NCBI GenBank assembly: GCA_937929835.1
Contig: CALFUU010000066.1
Location: 1-36,027, forward strand
Length of the DNA stretch: 36,027 nt
Reading direction: 5' to 3'
DNA from: an uncultured Saprospiraceae bacterium
GTDB lineage: Bacteria > Bacteroidota > Bacteroidia > Chitinophagales > Saprospiraceae
A program made the position numbers and the translations under genes. This document shows, one piece after another, positions 9,237 through 18,900 of the stretch. Position 1 is the stretch's first letter. Each line of letters starts with the position of its first letter. The notes under the pieces were generated by a model that saw only the letters and a program-made list of their open reading frames with translations, searched no databases and was not told where the DNA came from.

Positions 9237-9761
9237 CTATATTTTGGACCTACCTCCGAGGTGGACAGCGAGGCCTATGGCAACGAAATTGGGGAAGCCT
9301 TGCTTAAAGGTATAATTGTACTCTGCGATGACTCTCAAGAAGGCATATTTGTATCCGATTCTAGGTACAAAACCCCATCCTGAGCCGCCTATATCTTCTC
9401 CTAGTTGGGTCGTCTCTGAATTATTGAAATGTCCCACTGCAATCCCTACAAAGCCGCGACTGTTTGAGTTGTTCAATACATAATAATCTGCAGTGAGTGC
9501 AATAGAGGAACCGATACCTTGACCTCTGGTGGGTTCACTGAAGTAGTCACCAAAAAACTGCCATTCTTGTTTGAGCCCTACTGCTATTCTATCATTTAGA
9601 TTGATTCTGAGTTCGCTAAATAATCCTATGGCATCACCCTCTTGATGGGTAATCAAATACTTAGCACCGAGAACATCCCACTCTAGTGCCTTGTAATTTT
9701 GTGTTGCTGCTGTAGTGGCGACAACAAGACATATCAAAATGGAAAAGATAAATTTTCTCAT
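9237..9761 (-). CDS. Secreted protein, probable small outer-membrane beta-barrel
   Basis: The 174-residue product starts with a signal peptide (about 1-20, hydrophobic run then ATTAATQ). The rest alternates polar and hydrophobic residues in strand-like segments, for example RIAVGLKQEWQFFGDYF, ALTADYYVLN and RVIAEYNYTFKQGF, and ends near AIGLAVHLGG. This is typical of an 8-stranded outer-membrane barrel, which is an inference from the pattern. I do not recognise a named family. It follows the Omp28-like gene by 126 bases on the same strand and may belong to the same envelope gene group, before pheT. Confidence 0.7.
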   Translation of the reverse strand: MRKFIFSILICLVVATTAATQNYKALEWDVLGAKYLITHQEGDAIGLFSELRINLNDRIAVGLKQEWQFFGDYFSEPTRGQGIGSSIALTADYYVLNNSNSRGFVGIAVGHFNNSETTQLGEDIGGSGWGFVPRIGYKYAFLRVIAEYNYTFKQGFPNFVAIGLAVHLGGRSKI

Positions 9762-9887
9762 CCTTTAATCCATTGAAGTATTCTAGAATTCTATACCAGC
9801 AAAAGCCTATAGAGGGTCTTCTATGCGTAAGTTAAAATCAGCGTGTAAGGATCAATGAGTAAGGATCGTTTTATAGCGTCTCACCAT

Positions 9888-10730
9888 CTAGTCCATATGT
9901 GTTATCGCTGCATGCAAGACTGGGCCACGAGTCTGGCCACCTTCAGTAACAAAAGCAACCACTTCCATATTGTCTAATAACCACTCGCCATTGCTCTCAG
10001 CTGGCATCTCATAGGTATACGTTTTGGTGACACTCTGGTCGATGGAAAGATTGTTAACTAAAAAGTCACCTGTCAACTCAGACAACATATCCTTAAGTAC
10101 GTGATTGTGCTCATAATCTGAAATAATCCCTTGACCTAGTCCTCCTGCATCTTGTGGGTCGATGAGGTGACTTTCTGTAATAAAGAGGTTCATTCTGAGC
10201 TCGCCTTCGATGGGCACCATACCTGTCGTTGTCACTGTTATAGTAGCTTGTCTTGATTCTTCATCATAATTAGAGTCGATCTGAATATCTAAAGACTGTG
10301 GTGTCTGACATCTTTGTTCCACTCTACTAAGCCATTGGTTAGGGTTGATGAGTGTAATCTCTCCATCTGGAAGATCTACAAATGGAAATCTGTCAACAGT
10401 CGCTGCTGGCTTGCCCAACCAAGGCTTAAGAAAATCTTCTACAGCCTTAGCAGGTTCACTTCTGAAATCGTACTTGCTATCACTCTTAGGCTCAGAGAGG
10501 AAATCTCCGTGAACACCTACAACTATAACAGTTCCTGGAAATAAGGCTAAGATGTCTTCTACGACTTCTGTTCCCTTAGGACAGTTAGGGCAACTGACAC
10601 CAGTTAATTCTTCTACCAAGATGACTTTTTCCGTGCATTCATTAGAAATTTCTGGAATCATAACCATCGTTTCTGTGCAAGCACCTAGAAAAACCGAAAC
10701 AACTATTAAAGCAAAAAATTGATATTTCAT
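9888..10730 (-). CDS. Omp28-related lipoprotein
   Basis: A 280-residue lipoprotein with a hydrophobic signal ending in LGAC (lipidated Cys18). The mature part begins with a thioredoxin-like region: EELTGVSCPNCPKGTEVVE (about 40-58) contains a CPNC motif at 47-50, followed by a strand VIVVGVHGDF, as in the Omp28-related family of Bacteroidota (named from Porphyromonas gingivalis Omp28). The C-terminal half is beta-rich. The family is known from outer-membrane or vesicle surfaces; whether the CxxC pair is redox-active is not established here. The gene starts 24 bases after the DUF6029-type gene stops, which strongly suggests one operon. Confidence 0.85.
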   Translation of the reverse strand: MKYQFFALIVVSVFLGACTETMVMIPEISNECTEKVILVEELTGVSCPNCPKGTEVVEDILALFPGTVIVVGVHGDFLSEPKSDSKYDFRSEPAKAVEDFLKPWLGKPAATVDRFPFVDLPDGEITLINPNQWLSRVEQRCQTPQSLDIQIDSNYDEESRQATITVTTTGMVPIEGELRMNLFITESHLIDPQDAGGLGQGIISDYEHNHVLKDMLSELTGDFLVNNLSIDQSVTKTYTYEMPAESNGEWLLDNMEVVAFVTEGGQTRGPVLHAAITHMD

Positions 10731-10754
10731 AAGGCTAATGATTTTTAAAAATAA

Positions 10755-12461
10755 TTAAAAGGATGATGAAGCTGTAAAGTTAAATCCACTGAATGCCGGC
10801 TCCAGTCTACAAATACCTCCATTACAGACAATACCTTCAACTTGCTTGATGTAACTCAATGAAAATCTATTGGATTTGTACGTATAGTAGATGTCAATTC
10901 TTGGATAGTGTAAGGCTAGCTTTTCTCCTGAGTCTGGATCTGTTGGCGATAATTTTCCTGGTGTGATATTGTACATATCTGAGATACCAAAAGACCAATG
11001 TGGTGCTACAGAAAACTCTACCAGCCCAAATAACCAATCTCCATAATCTTGCTTGAAGCCTGCCTTTTCGTCATCACCTATCGCTAAGAATTGGAACTCT
11101 GTACGAATGGATTTTTTTCTGGATATTTTATAGAGAAAATCTACATACGGCGTTACCGTTTCTACAATGGGTACACCGGTCTTCTGCTCATAGATTTCTT
11201 GATTATAATCTAAGAGCTGGAGCCCTCCTTTGATCTGAAACTTTCTACTGTGCTTGTAGATAATCTCGGTATAAGTTTCTTGAAAGAGCTTATTGCCATC
11301 AAGATCAGTGATATAAGAAAAATTAGCAGAGGTGGTTAGCTTTTTATTCCATCTGTACTTGACATCTGCTTGATACGCTTGCTCACTGAGCAACTGCGTT
11401 GCTGGAGAATACCTTGCTGTCAATCTGTAGGTATTCTGTCTGTTCATCGGCGGGATAAAATTGATCAGTCCCTCTATCAGCTGTAGATTGGGGTCGACTC
11501 TAAATTCAAAATTTTCTGTGCGCTTAGCCTCTAAGGTTACCCCTAGACCATTACCAGCATAACTCAGACTTCCGTAGTAAACTGATCCTGCTTCTCTGAC
11601 CATTTTGCCTGGAGAAGTGGAACCATCTCTATTGGTTTTAAGTGCCAATGGATCATTAAAGGCTTCTGCCGTTTTGATCGCTGCCTCTGTATAGAAACTG
11701 ATAGGACCAAAGCTGAGAGTATTGTAGATACTACCCGCATAGGTATTATGGGTCGGCTTGAATCTATCTTCATCCAGATAAGTCTTGACGATATCGACGA
11801 TACTGCTCATCGTCCTGTCATCAAGGGTCTTGCCTATAAGGCCTATGCCTGGCGCCAACGTAAAGAGCTTAGATCCTTCTTCCTTGGATGTCAAGTCAAC
11901 ATATCCTTCTAAGACAGCTCCACGCATATTGGGCTCATAGTTGGAAAATAAATTTCTCTGTTGTCCTGCAAAGACTCTTGCATTCCAGTTGTCATTGATC
12001 TTATAGGTTAATCTGACACCTTTGAGAGCATTATCAATCAATAAGGCTCTCTCCTCATAGGCACGGTAGATAATACCACTACCTATCTGGTCATAGATGT
12101 ACCCAGCTCTGATATCAAACTTGTCCAGAGACTTGCCGATGTGCCATCTGCCTATACCATTAGCTGTATAAGACTGGTTGGGGTTACGGAGATTGGAATT
12201 ATTGAATACATCAAAACGGACACCTATATCAAAGCCACTTCTCGTATATCCTAGATCCAACCACGACTGTGCCCCAAAGTGTTGATAGTCATACTGCGGT
12301 ATGTCAAAAGCACCTATAAGTGAATCCCTGATAAAGAAATTAGAACTATTCTGAAATCCTCCTGTAAAACTGCCTTTGTCTTGTTGTGCCTCTTGAGCAA
12401 CCATTAGGGTACCGAAAAGAAGAAAAACTAGCGCTAGCAGTATGGGATTGATCAATTTCAT
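10755..12461 (-). CDS. DUF6029-type outer-membrane beta-barrel protein
   Basis: The 568-residue product has a signal peptide (about 1-22, ending LMVAQ) and then a long run of amphipathic beta strands with aromatic edges, such as GFDIGVRFDVFNNSNL, WHIGKSLDKFDIRAGYIYD and WNARVFAGQQRN. It ends in an aromatic residue (FTASSSF), as outer-membrane barrels usually do. Sequence style and its position directly before an Omp28-like gene match the DUF6029 family of Bacteroidota, whose function is unknown. Upstream, CCTACA/TGTAGG arms (12505-12510 and 12517-12522) form a small perfect inverted repeat about 45 bases before the start, possibly a leader hairpin or operator. Confidence 0.8.
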   Translation of the reverse strand: MKLINPILLALVFLLFGTLMVAQEAQQDKGSFTGGFQNSSNFFIRDSLIGAFDIPQYDYQHFGAQSWLDLGYTRSGFDIGVRFDVFNNSNLRNPNQSYTANGIGRWHIGKSLDKFDIRAGYIYDQIGSGIIYRAYEERALLIDNALKGVRLTYKINDNWNARVFAGQQRNLFSNYEPNMRGAVLEGYVDLTSKEEGSKLFTLAPGIGLIGKTLDDRTMSSIVDIVKTYLDEDRFKPTHNTYAGSIYNTLSFGPISFYTEAAIKTAEAFNDPLALKTNRDGSTSPGKMVREAGSVYYGSLSYAGNGLGVTLEAKRTENFEFRVDPNLQLIEGLINFIPPMNRQNTYRLTARYSPATQLLSEQAYQADVKYRWNKKLTTSANFSYITDLDGNKLFQETYTEIIYKHSRKFQIKGGLQLLDYNQEIYEQKTGVPIVETVTPYVDFLYKISRKKSIRTEFQFLAIGDDEKAGFKQDYGDWLFGLVEFSVAPHWSFGISDMYNITPGKLSPTDPDSGEKLALHYPRIDIYYTYKSNRFSLSYIKQVEGIVCNGGICRLEPAFSGFNFTASSSF

Positions 12462-12504
12462 CAGTATATATCTTTTGTAAGAGCCCTAAATATAAGCAGT
12501 TATA

Positions 12505-12522
12505 CCTACAGAAAAGTGTAGG
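12505..12522. promoter_or_regulatory. Small inverted repeat upstream of the DUF6029-type gene
   Basis: CCTACA and TGTAGG flank a 6-base spacer (gaaaag). The position, about 45 bases before the start codon of the gene at 12461, is compatible with an operator or a 5' UTR hairpin. No T-tract follows on either strand, so it is not a terminator. Confidence 0.25.
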
Positions 12523-12715
12523 CAAAACGATATAACACCAATTTTTTTTAAACAATAGCACCTAATTGAGTGTTTGCCACGCCTTCATTTAGTGCCTTGG
12601 TGTTGCCTTATTATCTTTCTTTCAAGTCAGATTTTATCGAATTGCCAGTATTTGACCTACAAATAGGGCATCGTGACACCTAGTAAGGCGCTTATAATGC
12701 GTGTACACACAAGGG

Positions 12716-13252
12716 CTAATCATCAGCTACTGCACCAAACTCCATATCTATCCTGATGTCAATATTGGTTGTGGGTACATTGCGGAAGGTGAGCTCTACT
12801 TCAAGGAGTAGCTTATCTCCATCTGAGATGAAGTCTTTGATATCTGGAAGGGAGGCGAGCAGATCTATACTATTCTTAGGACCAAAGGGGATAGGGTCTA
12901 GGAAGAAGACTTCTCTCTTATTGTTGGGATCTTCTGGATCCACTACATTGATCTCTATGACATTGATGAAATTTAGATCAATAGAGGCAAATACAGGCCT
13001 AAATGTGGCGCGCTGAGCCACCACGCGGTCAACGGAAGCATCTGATATACCTCTCGAGGATAGAGAAATCTCATATGGGAATAGGATCTCTGTCTCTAAC
13101 CCGAGAATCTCAAAAGTATTGGACCCAGCGGGTATAATCATATCTACTCGAGCTGGAATCTCAAAAAGGGTCTCTAATCTATTGCAAGAGACTAACAGTA
13201 ATCCCGATATACAAAGGAGCTTAAGTGAGGCCAAGGTAGAATATGATTTCAT
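12716..13252 (-). CDS. Putative lipoprotein of unknown function
   Basis: A 178-residue product with a signal peptide ending in LLVSC, so Cys23 should be lipidated. The mature part is rich in beta-prone segments (for example ETEILFPYEISL, INVIEINVVDPED, KLLLEVELTFRNVP) and acidic residues, and ends in DMEFGAVADD. It looks like a single all-beta domain on the cell envelope; I recognise no named family. It stands 254 bases upstream of the DUF6029-type gene on the same strand, and is divergent from the GCS2-CBS gene with 98 AT-rich bases between them, which must hold both promoters. Confidence 0.7.
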   Translation of the reverse strand: MKSYSTLASLKLLCISGLLLVSCNRLETLFEIPARVDMIIPAGSNTFEILGLETEILFPYEISLSSRGISDASVDRVVAQRATFRPVFASIDLNFINVIEINVVDPEDPNNKREVFFLDPIPFGPKNSIDLLASLPDIKDFISDGDKLLLEVELTFRNVPTTNIDIRIDMEFGAVADD

Positions 13253-13350
13253 AGTAGGAAAACGGAATTTTTAGGAAGTCTATTCAGTCAAAACCATAGA
13301 ATCTTAAAACTAAATGATAATTTAAATATCTTAAACAAACGAAATCAGCT

Positions 13351-15279
13351 ATGGGCACTCAGAAGGTCAACCTATTAGAAGACATTTCAGACCGTCACAA
13401 ATTTACCAAAGCGCTACTGACAGATGTGCGATCGCTAGAATATATCCTCGAAAACGACTGGATAGAGAGTGGCATCACCCGCTTCGGTGCGGAGGTAGAG
13501 ATGGTAGTGGTAGACCGCGACACGCTTAAGCCTAAGAATATCGCGATGTCTATTATGGACCAGATGAACCATCCCAAGTGGCTGGATGGTGAGTTGGCTC
13601 AATTCAATTTAGAGTTTAACCTACAACCGAGAGAGTTCAAGGGCAGCAACTTTTCTCTAATGGAAAAGGAAATACATACCTACCTCAAAAAGCTCGAAAC
13701 CACCCTCAAGAAGAACAATGCGACCTATGTCTTGACCGGCATACTGCCCACACTTCAGAAATTTAATCTAGATATAGAGAATCTGACGCCACGTAAGCGG
13801 TACTTCGCCCTGATGGATGCTATCAAAAACCTCGGACTGGGTAAGGATGTAGAGCTCAAGCTCTTTGGGATAGACAACCTCTATGTCCGCCACGATACGC
13901 CATTGCTAGAAGCTGCTAATACCAGCTTCCAAGTGCATCTACAGGTCGATGCCCCCGATTACGTACAGATGTACAACCTTGCCCAGATGCTAGCTGGACC
14001 CTCTACGGCTGTCGCGGCCAACTCCCCCTTAATGTTTGGTAAGCGGCTCTGGCACGAAACCCGTATTGCCAACTTTGAGCAATCACTGGACACCCGTGTG
14101 ACCAATAATCATATGCGTGAGCAGAGTACACGTGTCTCCTTCGGCAAGTCATGGATTAACGAATCGATTCTAGAAATCTACAAAGAAGATATTGCCCGAT
14201 TCAAAGTACTGCTCAGCTCAGAGATAGAAAACAATAGTTGGGAGCAAATACAGAAAGGCAAAGCCCCCGACCTGGACGCCTTACTCGTCCACAACTCGAC
14301 AGTCTACAGATGGAACAGACCTCAGTACGGCATTAGTCCCAATGGGAAGCCTCACCTGCGTATAGAGAATCGTGTGATGCCAGCAGGGCCTTCTGTTCCT
14401 GATATGGTAGCCAATGCGGTCTTCTGGCTGGGCGCTATGAAAGGGATGGCTCTGAAGTATAAGGATATCAGAAAGGTCATCGACTATTCTACCCTACGGG
14501 ATAACTTTGGAAGGTCCGCGCGGGTGGGCCTCAGTGCGGAATACACCTGGATAAAGGGCAAAAAGATCGGCGTAAGAGATCTCATCCTCAAAGAGTTGAT
14601 ACCGGTAGCTCGAGAAGGATTGAAATCTTGTAAAGTAAACAGCACCGACATCAACAACTACCTGGGCATTATCAAAGACAGAGTCAAAAAGAAAACAAAT
14701 GGTGCCATCTGGATGCTCGACTCGTACTCTCACTTGCTCAAACAGGATGTCTCTCAAGACGAAACCCTTTCTACACTTACCCACGCTATCATTATGAACC
14801 AACGAGAAAACCTTCCTGTACATAAATGGAAAAAAGCAGATCTCAGTGATCTCAGAGATTATAAGCCCTTCCAGCTCAAAGTTGCAGAATTTATGCAGAC
14901 TGATCTCTTTACTTGTGAGCGCAATGACATCATACAGTTGGTCGGTGAGATGATGGACTGGAAAAAGATAAGGTACGTCCCTGTCGAAGATTCTGAAGGG
15001 AATCTAGAAGGATTGGTCACCGCCAGACTGGTCACCCGACACTTGCTTCGTCAGGCCGAGACTGCCCAAAAAACGACAACCGTAGAAGACATCATGATCC
15101 ACAAACCTAAAACCATCGATGCAGATGACAACATCATACAAGCGATGAAGCTGATGCGTAAGGCAGGCTGTGGCGCACTACCTGTTGTCAAAAACAAGTT
15201 GCTGGTAGGTATGATTACAGAAACAGATTTTCTAGATATCACCAGTAGATTGCTAGAGCGGTTGCATATAGATGAGTAG
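13351..15279 (+). CDS. Glutamate-cysteine ligase-like (GCS2) protein fused to tandem CBS domains
   Basis: The first 430 residues match the GCS2 type of glutamate-cysteine ligase fold (glutamine-synthetase-like carboxylate-amine ligases): GAEVEM (46-51) carries the paired acidic metal ligands, TSFQVHLQ (191-198) the conserved histidine strand, NSPLMFGKRLWHETR (224-238) the substrate loop, and HLRIENRVMPAGPSVPDMVAN the C-terminal core. The last part (about 510-640) holds two CBS modules, with typical ends EGLVTARLVTRHLL and VGMITETDFLDI; CBS pairs usually bind adenine nucleotides and regulate the attached domain. The protein is therefore probably a cytosolic ATP-dependent ligase under energy control. 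The real substrates are unknown; gamma-glutamylcysteine synthesis is possible but not shown. No partner gene of thiol metabolism is adjacent. Confidence 0.85.
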   Translation: MGTQKVNLLEDISDRHKFTKALLTDVRSLEYILENDWIESGITRFGAEVEMVVVDRDTLKPKNIAMSIMDQMNHPKWLDGELAQFNLEFNLQPREFKGSNFSLMEKEIHTYLKKLETTLKKNNATYVLTGILPTLQKFNLDIENLTPRKRYFALMDAIKNLGLGKDVELKLFGIDNLYVRHDTPLLEAANTSFQVHLQVDAPDYVQMYNLAQMLAGPSTAVAANSPLMFGKRLWHETRIANFEQSLDTRVTNNHMREQSTRVSFGKSWINESILEIYKEDIARFKVLLSSEIENNSWEQIQKGKAPDLDALLVHNSTVYRWNRPQYGISPNGKPHLRIENRVMPAGPSVPDMVANAVFWLGAMKGMALKYKDIRKVIDYSTLRDNFGRSARVGLSAEYTWIKGKKIGVRDLILKELIPVAREGLKSCKVNSTDINNYLGIIKDRVKKKTNGAIWMLDSYSHLLKQDVSQDETLSTLTHAIIMNQRENLPVHKWKKADLSDLRDYKPFQLKVAEFMQTDLFTCERNDIIQLVGEMMDWKKIRYVPVEDSEGNLEGLVTARLVTRHLLRQAETAQKTTTVEDIMIHKPKTIDADDNIIQAMKLMRKAGCGALPVVKNKLLVGMITETDFLDITSRLLERLHIDE

Positions 15280-15364
15280 CTCAAGCTGATATCAAATCTT
15301 AATGACTTACATCTCAATGGACTAGTCCAAATAAAAAACTTTACTTTCTACGTTCATATAAATC

Positions 15365-15420
15365 CTTTTTCATTCCGATCGGAGCGAAGTGTAGTAAAGG
15401 AATCTTCGTTCTCGTTATGG
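15365..15420 (+). repeat. Dispersed intergenic repeat, copy C
   Basis: This copy reads TTTTTCATTCCGATCGGAGC, then GAAGTGTAGTAAAGGAATCT and TCGTTCTCGTTATGG. It matches the elements at 962-1017 and 1137-1178 on the opposite strand. The ends ATTCC and GGAAT are complementary, so each copy is weakly palindromic. Confidence 0.65.
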
Positions 15421-15669
15421 ATGAACTTAAAACTGGTAGGCGTTTCCATTTTACTTTAGTTAGAGAAATAGAGTTTTCTCTTCTATTGCAGATTGCATCC
15501 GCTTTTTTGCATTGCCAAAAAAAGCTCCAAAAAAAGCTAGTTGTTTGAGATGCCTATAGGGTACTGAACGATTTGTGTCGGCGATGATGCTTTGGGAGTA
15601 TCATCTTGATTGATTGCTTACTTTTAATATGTCGATACTATGGGTATTAGTCTAAGATTTGTACAGTCA

Positions 15670-15716
15670 TTTTAATTGTAACCTCTTGTTGGCTTACAAA
15701 CAACGGTCAAGTTTCA
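15670..15716 (+). repeat. 47-base direct repeat, copy 1
   Basis: It matches 15746-15792 at 42 of 47 positions, differing at repeat positions 9, 16, 18, 21 and 36. The longest shared core is GGCTTACAAACAAC followed by GTCAAGTTTCA. Within this copy TTGTT and AACAA could pair around the GGCTTAC core. Confidence 0.75.
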
Positions 15717-15745
15717 ATCAAGTTATCTGATAATAAGTAGTTTGC

Positions 15746-15792
15746 TTTTAATTATAACCTTTGGTCGGCTTACAAACAACAGTCAAGTTTCA
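15746..15792 (+). repeat. 47-base direct repeat, copy 2
   Basis: Second copy of the repeat at 15670-15716, separated from it by 29 bases. No third copy is found at the expected spacing on either side. Confidence 0.75.
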
Positions 15793-15850
15793 TCCATATG
15801 GTTCTCTACATTCGACACAACTTTGTTCTCTTCATGCCCCGACCCCACAT

Positions 15851-15884
15851 AAAGAAAAAGCCCAGCCGATTACTCAGCTGGGCT
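15851..15884 (-). terminator. Rho-independent terminator of the T9SS type B gene
   Basis: AGCCCAGC (15859-15866) and GCTGGGCT (15877-15884) form a perfect 8-base-pair GC-rich stem with a 10-base loop. On the minus strand it is followed by TTTTTCTTT (15859-15851). It lies about 25 bases beyond the stop codon of the gene that ends at 15910. Confidence 0.9.
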
Positions 15885-15909
15885 CTATATTTTATTCTAT
15901 TCTTATCTG

Positions 15910-18900
15910 TTATCTTCTGACCATCGTCACAGATCCTTTTTGCGATTGATCGCCAGATCCGTCAGTATACGTACACTGCCAGAGATAGACATCTTCTTCT
16001 AATATTGAAGCACCTCTGCTGTTCAAGGTACCTGACCAGCGGTTGTCAATGTTGTTAGATTCAAAGACCAACTTACCCCATCTGTTGTAGACTTCTAAGT
16101 TATAATTTGTAAAATCTGGACAACTACTCTCTGGACCAAAAGTATTGTTGATGCCTGCGTCATTATCACTCTCAGGGAAAAAGATATTAGGAAACTCTAA
16201 ATCTGTAACGCTGACACTAACAGCCTCAGAAGTAACTGATTGATCGCAATTCGCTATCACTGTTACGCTAAACTCTCCACCCATCTCGACATTTATCGTC
16301 GGTGTGGTTTCTCCTGTCGACCATTCATAACTTTGGACGACATCGCCATCTCCTGTAATTGCAGTAAGAATCATCCCACAGTCCACATCTGGATCATCCT
16401 CTGATTGTATCATTACGGTAGGTACATTTGGATTTTCTAAGTCTGCCTCGAGGAGCTCTATAGAAGCTGTCGCCGTCTGGCCACAACCATCAACAAGTAC
16501 AACCGTATAGGTGCCCGCTTCAGAAACAGAAAGTACTTGTCCTGCAATATTGCCATTCCATGTGTAGCTCGGTTCTGGAGAAAAGTTGGAACCAACTGCT
16601 GTCAAGTCGATAGCACAAGTCCCATTATTTAACTCTCCCTGGTCTATCTCAACGATAGGTTGCGGTACAGCCAAAGCTTCTGCAGGTATGGTTACAAAAG
16701 CGGAAGCGGTATTGCCACAAGCATCTGTCACCTCATAAGTATACGTCCCTGCTACGGTTATCAGTAGGCGCATATCTGTCGACGTAAATCCATTAGGGCC
16801 AGTCCACATCGCTGTCACTATAGGGAAGGTCACGCCGTCCTGCTCTCCAGGTATGCCTGTCGCTTCTATAAAATAATCACAAGGATCTAGACCCAAATCT
16901 GATACCTGTACTGAGGGTGATGGTGTCACCAAGTCTGCTGCAGTCACAACAAAATCAGCGCTCAATTCTCTATCACAAAAATCTGTAGCTGTAACTGAAT
17001 AAGTGCCTGGCTCTGTCACCGAGATGGTAGCGGTGGTCTCTCCACCCGGACTCCATAGAAAACCATTAACTGGTATGGTTGATCCTGATATACCGTCCAG
17101 AAATGCAGCACCTAAGACGAGCGGACATCCATCCTCATTGGTCAAGCCTACATCGTTTATCTCTAGAGTCGATAGTATCAACTCAAAATCTTCAGGGGAC
17201 ACAACTATCGATGTCGTGGCCACATTGCCACAATCATCTGTCACAGTAACTTCGTACTGTACAGGACCTCCATTAAGATCGGCTTCAGCGATCTGAATCG
17301 ATTCCATATCTGAAATCGCGCCTCCATTGGCCGTCCAAGAAAACGTCAGTGGGCCTCTGATCAAAGGATCCATCCCCGCTATCAAAGTCAGAAACCCAGG
17401 CACAGGACAGAGGTTGCTGTTATCAACCCCTATAGTAGCCACTGGCAAGGGAGGTGCTGTCCAAGACACAATGACTTCTCTTCCACAAGCATCAAAGAAG
17501 CGCGCTGCATATGTAACGCCAGGTGTATCTGGTACAATTATAGTCAAGTTTGCTGAAAATGGCGTTCCTGTATCATCGATCCATTGTACAGCAGAGATTT
17601 CACCAGAAGTATTCTGTACAGTTAACTGCCACTCTCTTGTATCACAGAGATAATTTGACTCAATAACCCCTTGTGGTTCTGGGAAGACCATAACATTGGT
17701 TGTATCACAAATCGTGTAACAGACTTGATCCAATACGGTTATGACGACAGTCAGTTGCTCGTCCTCTACAGGTGCTGGTCTGACAACTCTTATCATCGCT
17801 GTCGTATCTCCAGTACTCCATAAATAAGACACCAACGTCGTGTCTACATCACTCAATGTTGCATCAAAAAACGTATCTAAGGCTACATTGGGACAAACAA
17901 CAACATCAACAAGTGACGTCATCGGAATATCATACCCACTAAATCCTGTTTCTGTAAATTCTACAGAATCTCTCTCCATAAAGACACTTTCTATTAACAT
18001 CAAGGTATCTCTGGTAACTTCAAAATCTGTCAACGTTGCCATCGTTAAAGTATCCTGACAAAGGGTCATCCCTTCTTGATCTGCCTTGATAATTGTCACT
18101 GCCAGATTCAATGCCGGCATCTGAGCTTGACTCGTGATCAATAGCTGCCCATCTTGACTATTGGTGAGATCTACTGCATCAAATTGGAAACCAGCATTGT
18201 CGCTATCATCCCAAATAGAATTTGTATCGGTATATCTCGTCTGTCTGAGGATATTTCCTTCTAGGTCAAAGAATATAGCATAGTCTCCTTGCTCGACACC
18301 AAAGTCTGCGTACTTACCTACAACCAATATTTCATTGTTAAAGGTCAAAGCTATCTCTTGTCCTTGGCTACGGCTATTGGGTATATTGATAGCCCTACTC
18401 CACAATACCCGTCCAATACTATCTGTCTTGATCAGCACTGAAGTCTCTGTACCCGCTGCTAGCGAACTAAGTATCCCTAGCTGCATAAAGGCCGTATCTG
18501 GTGTAGAAGTTACGCCTATAAGGTCTAGTCTGCTCATTCCATCTTCTACGCTATAGCTGGTTGCAAAAACTGGATCACCAAGACTATCCAGCTGGATCAT
18601 TGCACCTCTCGCCTCTTCATCATCCCCCAATCTTGCGGTCAATACAAAGCCTGTATCCCGCATAGTATGGGCATCAAGCAAGGATAGTGTCTCAGGAAGT
18701 GTATCTGCATCTAAGCCTATAAAGGTTCTCGAAATAAGCGACTCATTCATGGGACCAAACTTCTCCATATGTATACCTATGGTATCACCTGAGTTGTGCG
18801 AACCGAAATAATAAACTTCTCGATTGTGATCAACCAGAATCTCCGCTTGGAGACCAGGATTGATGTCTTCTGTATTAGCGTCGATATCGAGCAATCTTGT

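Larger units (their letters stand above)
15280..15909. other. 630-base intergenic region with repeats
   Basis: No gene is supported. From left to right it holds one dispersed-repeat copy (about 15365-15420), a GCTTTTTT/AAAAAAGC inverted repeat (15501-15508 and 15518-15525) followed by another AAAAAAAGCT, the two 47-base direct repeats (15670-15716 and 15746-15792), and the terminator of the minus-strand gene (15851-15884). The rest shows no structure I can name. Confidence 0.6.

Noticed and set aside
15670-15792. A CRISPR array
   Set aside because: Only two copies with five mismatches and no cas gene or third repeat; reported as direct repeats with the CRISPR idea kept only as a hypothesis.
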